DNA from: Acidobacteriota bacterium
GTDB lineage: Bacteria; Acidobacteriota; Vicinamibacteria; Vicinamibacterales; CAVVIG01
Length of the DNA: 7,359 nt
NCBI GenBank assembly: GCA_003222555.1
Contig: QHWL01000125.1
Span: forward strand, 1-7,359
Reading direction: 5' to 3'
Part shown: positions 5,865 through 7,359 of the stretch, one piece after another
Layout: every line of letters starts with the position of its first letter
How positions within the stretch are numbered: position 1 is the stretch's first letter
Made by a program: the position numbers and the translations under genes
Notes under the pieces: generated by a model
Databases searched by the model: none
Told to the model about the DNA's origin: nothing
Seen by the model: only the letters and a program-made list of their open reading frames with translations

Positions 5865-6782
5865 CTACTTTCGTCCGTAATTATCCTTCGACGCGGCTTC
5901 CATCAGAAGCGCCGTATCGACGTTGGTACACATCACTTCCATGATTTGATCGAAAGGCGCCAGCTGCAGCGTCACTTTCGGCACGACCCACGGCCGCGTC
6001 AACACTTTCGGGTCCTCGATCGTCGCCTCGATCTCGAGCGTGCTCGCGTCGACGCGCCGAAACCGTTCAACGATGTGCAACGCGTCGGAGTGAAACGACA
6101 CGGTGCCTTCGGCGTGCATCCAGTTCCTCTCGTTGAAGTTCGTCGTGTCGACGACGAACACATCGCCGTCCCAGCGGCCGACCGAATCACCCCGGTACGA
6201 CGGAGCCACGTCGTCGCGATGTTTTCGCCCGTCGGTCGGGATCAGTTTGAAGCTGTGGTACGTCTCGGTGAGGATCGCGACGAACTTGGGAGTCTGCAGG
6301 ATTTGTCCGACAAACCCCAGGCCGGTCAAGCTGTTGTTGCTCGTGCCGAATGCCACCGGTACGCAACGCAGCGACGGGTCGTCCTTGTCGCTCAGCGTCT
6401 TCGCCTTTTCCTTGGCCGATGGCTGGTACAGATTTGCGAACGTCTCGCGTCCTTGCGGTCGTGCGTCGGCCGCCGCCACCGCGGGGCGAGGCTGTCCGAG
6501 TCTCAAGGGGGCGACGGGGATGTCACGCCCCAGCCACCACACCCCGGAGAGATCCGGATGCCCGTCCGCCGTGCGCGGCGCCGGCCCGGCGTTGGTCTTT
6601 GGTGCAGGTGCCTGCCCGAAACCAGCATATTGAGCAGCCACAAGCCTCGATCCACTCAGAAACAAAAGCGTGACGATCGGTAGAGCCGCGATCGCGGCGA
6701 TGAAAAGGGGTCGTACCCCTTTTTCTCGAACCGGGGCTTGAACAAGGGGTACGATCCCTTTTCGCGACAAAAAGTGTCTCAT
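5865..6782 (-). CDS. Exported protein with DGR-H and W-DGD motifs (305 aa), palindrome inserted in its signal region
   Basis: This encodes 305 residues. The start is the ATG at 6780-6782, with GAGGAGG at 6790-6796 seven bases upstream; the earlier ATG at 6822-6824 overlaps the receptor stop and lacks this site. The N-terminus is unusually long for a signal peptide: MRHFLS, then about 21 residues (7-27) encoded by an inverted repeat, then the hydrophobic core IAAIAALPIVTLLFLSG and a likely cleavage after LVAA (about 50). The mature part has a Pro/Ala linker, ADGHPDLSGVWW (72-83), RCVPVAFG (139-146), TDGRKH (183-188), RGDSVGRWDGDVFVVDTTNF (197-216), SDALHIVERFRRVDASTLEI (232-251), EDPKVLTRPW (256-265) and Cys285. 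It is paralogous to the 302-aa protein, with Cys140 and Cys285 matching Cys117 and Cys258. No function is known; the likely place is the periplasm, in the same process as the receptor. Confidence 0.85.
   Translation of the reverse strand: MRHFLSRKGIVPLVQAPVREKGVRPLFIAAIAALPIVTLLFLSGSRLVAAQYAGFGQAPAPKTNAGPAPRTADGHPDLSGVWWLGRDIPVAPLRLGQPRPAVAAADARPQGRETFANLYQPSAKEKAKTLSDKDDPSLRCVPVAFGTSNNSLTGLGFVGQILQTPKFVAILTETYHSFKLIPTDGRKHRDDVAPSYRGDSVGRWDGDVFVVDTTNFNERNWMHAEGTVSFHSDALHIVERFRRVDASTLEIEATIEDPKVLTRPWVVPKVTLQLAPFDQIMEVMCTNVDTALLMEAASKDNYGRK
6702..6763. repeat. In-frame palindromic repeat inside a coding sequence
   Basis: The arm at 6702-6721 (GAAAAGGGGTCGTACCCCTT) and the reverse complement of 6744-6763 match at 19 of 20 positions, separated by 22 bases. 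The left arm is itself a small palindrome (AAAAGGGG, five bases, CCCCTTTT) and the right arm a slightly imperfect one. The element corresponds to residues 7-27 of the 305-aa protein and is read without a stop or frame change. Confidence 0.85.
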
Positions 6783-6789
6783 GGCGCTT

Positions 6790-6796
6790 CCTCCTC
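6790..6796 (-). promoter_or_regulatory. Shine-Dalgarno site that fixes the start of the 305-aa protein
   Basis: GAGGAGG on the minus strand lies seven bases before the ATG at 6780-6782 and inside the 38-base gap after the receptor stop codon. It settles the start in favour of the MRHFLS reading over the ATG at 6824. Confidence 0.8.
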
Positions 6797-6820
6797 TGGA
6801 ACCCGCTGTGAACACGATCT

Positions 6821-7359
6821 TCAAAAGTCGAACTGCAGGCTGATCTTGGCGAATCGCGCCAAAAGAATCACCTGCGGCTGCCGGAAGATTGCATACGCAT
6901 TGCTCTCTGTCAGCACCGCGTTCGAGTTCAAGGCGTTGTAGATGTCGAGGCTGATCACCGAGCGCGTCTGACCGATCTTGAGAAGCTTGCCGACGCGGAG
7001 GTCGAGCTGATTCATCCGCTCACCATAGACGGCGCCCACGGCGTACAGGGGCGAGGGCGTGATGACGTACTGCTTTATGAGGTTCACCGTTACGTTGGGA
7101 GAGCCTCCGGACAATGACCGCCCTAGCGATGGGGCCACCAGGGCGTTCGGCGCGTTGAAGTTGGCAGCTACGAGCGGCCCTGGGACGCTCTGGAACGACC
7201 CGCTGACCTGCACGCCGATTTTGGGGATCGTGTAAGTGCCGAGTCCCTTGACCTGTGTGAGGAACGCCGTGTCTACGTGGCAGTACGACAGCGGCGTCGC
7301 GCTCGTGTTCGTCGAAATCAGTTCCGGCAGCTTCGCGACGATGTCGCAGTTATCCCCCG
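6821..7359 (-). CDS. TonB-dependent outer-membrane receptor, C-terminal part only
   Basis: The frame is open from the right window edge to a TGA at 6821-6823, giving about 178 C-terminal residues; the start, plug and TonB box lie outside the window. The tail has typical final beta strands of a 22-strand receptor barrel: MNQLDLRVGKLLKIG, RSVISLDIYNALNSNAVL, and a last strand ending KISLQFDF. The terminal Phe is the usual signal for outer-membrane barrel assembly. Two Cys bracket a loop (GDNCDIVAKL and LSYCHVDTAFL), followed by VKGLGTYTIPKIGVQVSGSF and QSVPGP. These features match the large acidobacterial receptors that often carry a carboxypeptidase-regulatory-like N-terminal domain, though that domain cannot be seen here. 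It is the first visible gene of the minus-strand run, 38 bases before the 305-aa protein gene, so its substrate is probably shared with the genes behind it. Confidence 0.9.
   Translation of the reverse strand, partial: GDNCDIVAKLPELISTNTSATPLSYCHVDTAFLTQVKGLGTYTIPKIGVQVSGSFQSVPGPLVAANFNAPNALVAPSLGRSLSGGSPNVTVNLIKQYVITPSPLYAVGAVYGERMNQLDLRVGKLLKIGQTRSVISLDIYNALNSNAVLTESNAYAIFRQPQVILLARFAKISLQFDF

Noticed and set aside
5946..6683. 245-codon plus-strand open frame opposite the 305-aa protein
   Set aside because: It is an antisense shadow with no Shine-Dalgarno site or signal peptide. The minus strand carries conserved motifs shared with a paralogue.

Overview
This GC-rich window probably comes from a soil- or sediment-type Acidobacteriota, perhaps the Vicinamibacteria. 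The inference rests on a TonB-dependent receptor tail of the kind common there, its companion family of exported proteins with DGR and W-DGD motifs, a DUF6152 protein, and several families of palindromic intergenic repeats. No rRNA, tRNA, CRISPR array, transposase or phage gene is visible.

Left part (1-2216). A possible minus-strand gene start runs off the left edge (low confidence). Three copies of a GTGTCCG...CGGAC palindromic repeat follow, two in tandem and one inverted. Next come a small exported protein of unknown function (274-612, +) and a decayed C-terminal fragment of what looks like an M28-type peptidase (660-788, -). A complete amidase-signature hydrolase (801-2216, +) starts just beyond the relic.

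Middle part (2217-4456). A palindromic repeat lies between the convergent amidase and aldo/keto reductase (2360-3286, -) genes. The 408-base divergent gap after the reductase holds a larger nested inverted repeat and another GTGTCCG repeat. An exported ModA-like solute-binding protein (3695-4456, +) follows with no transporter genes beside it.

Right part (4480-7359, all -). This is a tight four-gene run whose products all appear to be exported. In transcription order it encodes the C-terminus of a TonB-dependent outer-membrane receptor (5' end outside the window), two diverged paralogues of 305 and 302 aa, and a DUF6152 protein. Gaps are only 38, 19 and 25 bases, and the last three genes have strong Shine-Dalgarno sites. 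The likely theme is outer-membrane uptake plus periplasmic handling of an unknown organic substrate.

The most unusual signal is a 20-bp inverted repeat at 6702-6763 inside the signal-peptide region of the 305-aa protein. It is read in frame and looks like a palindromic repeat absorbed into a coding sequence. No complete new defence or mobile system is visible. The repeats, the in-frame palindrome and the uncharacterised export operon are the points of interest.
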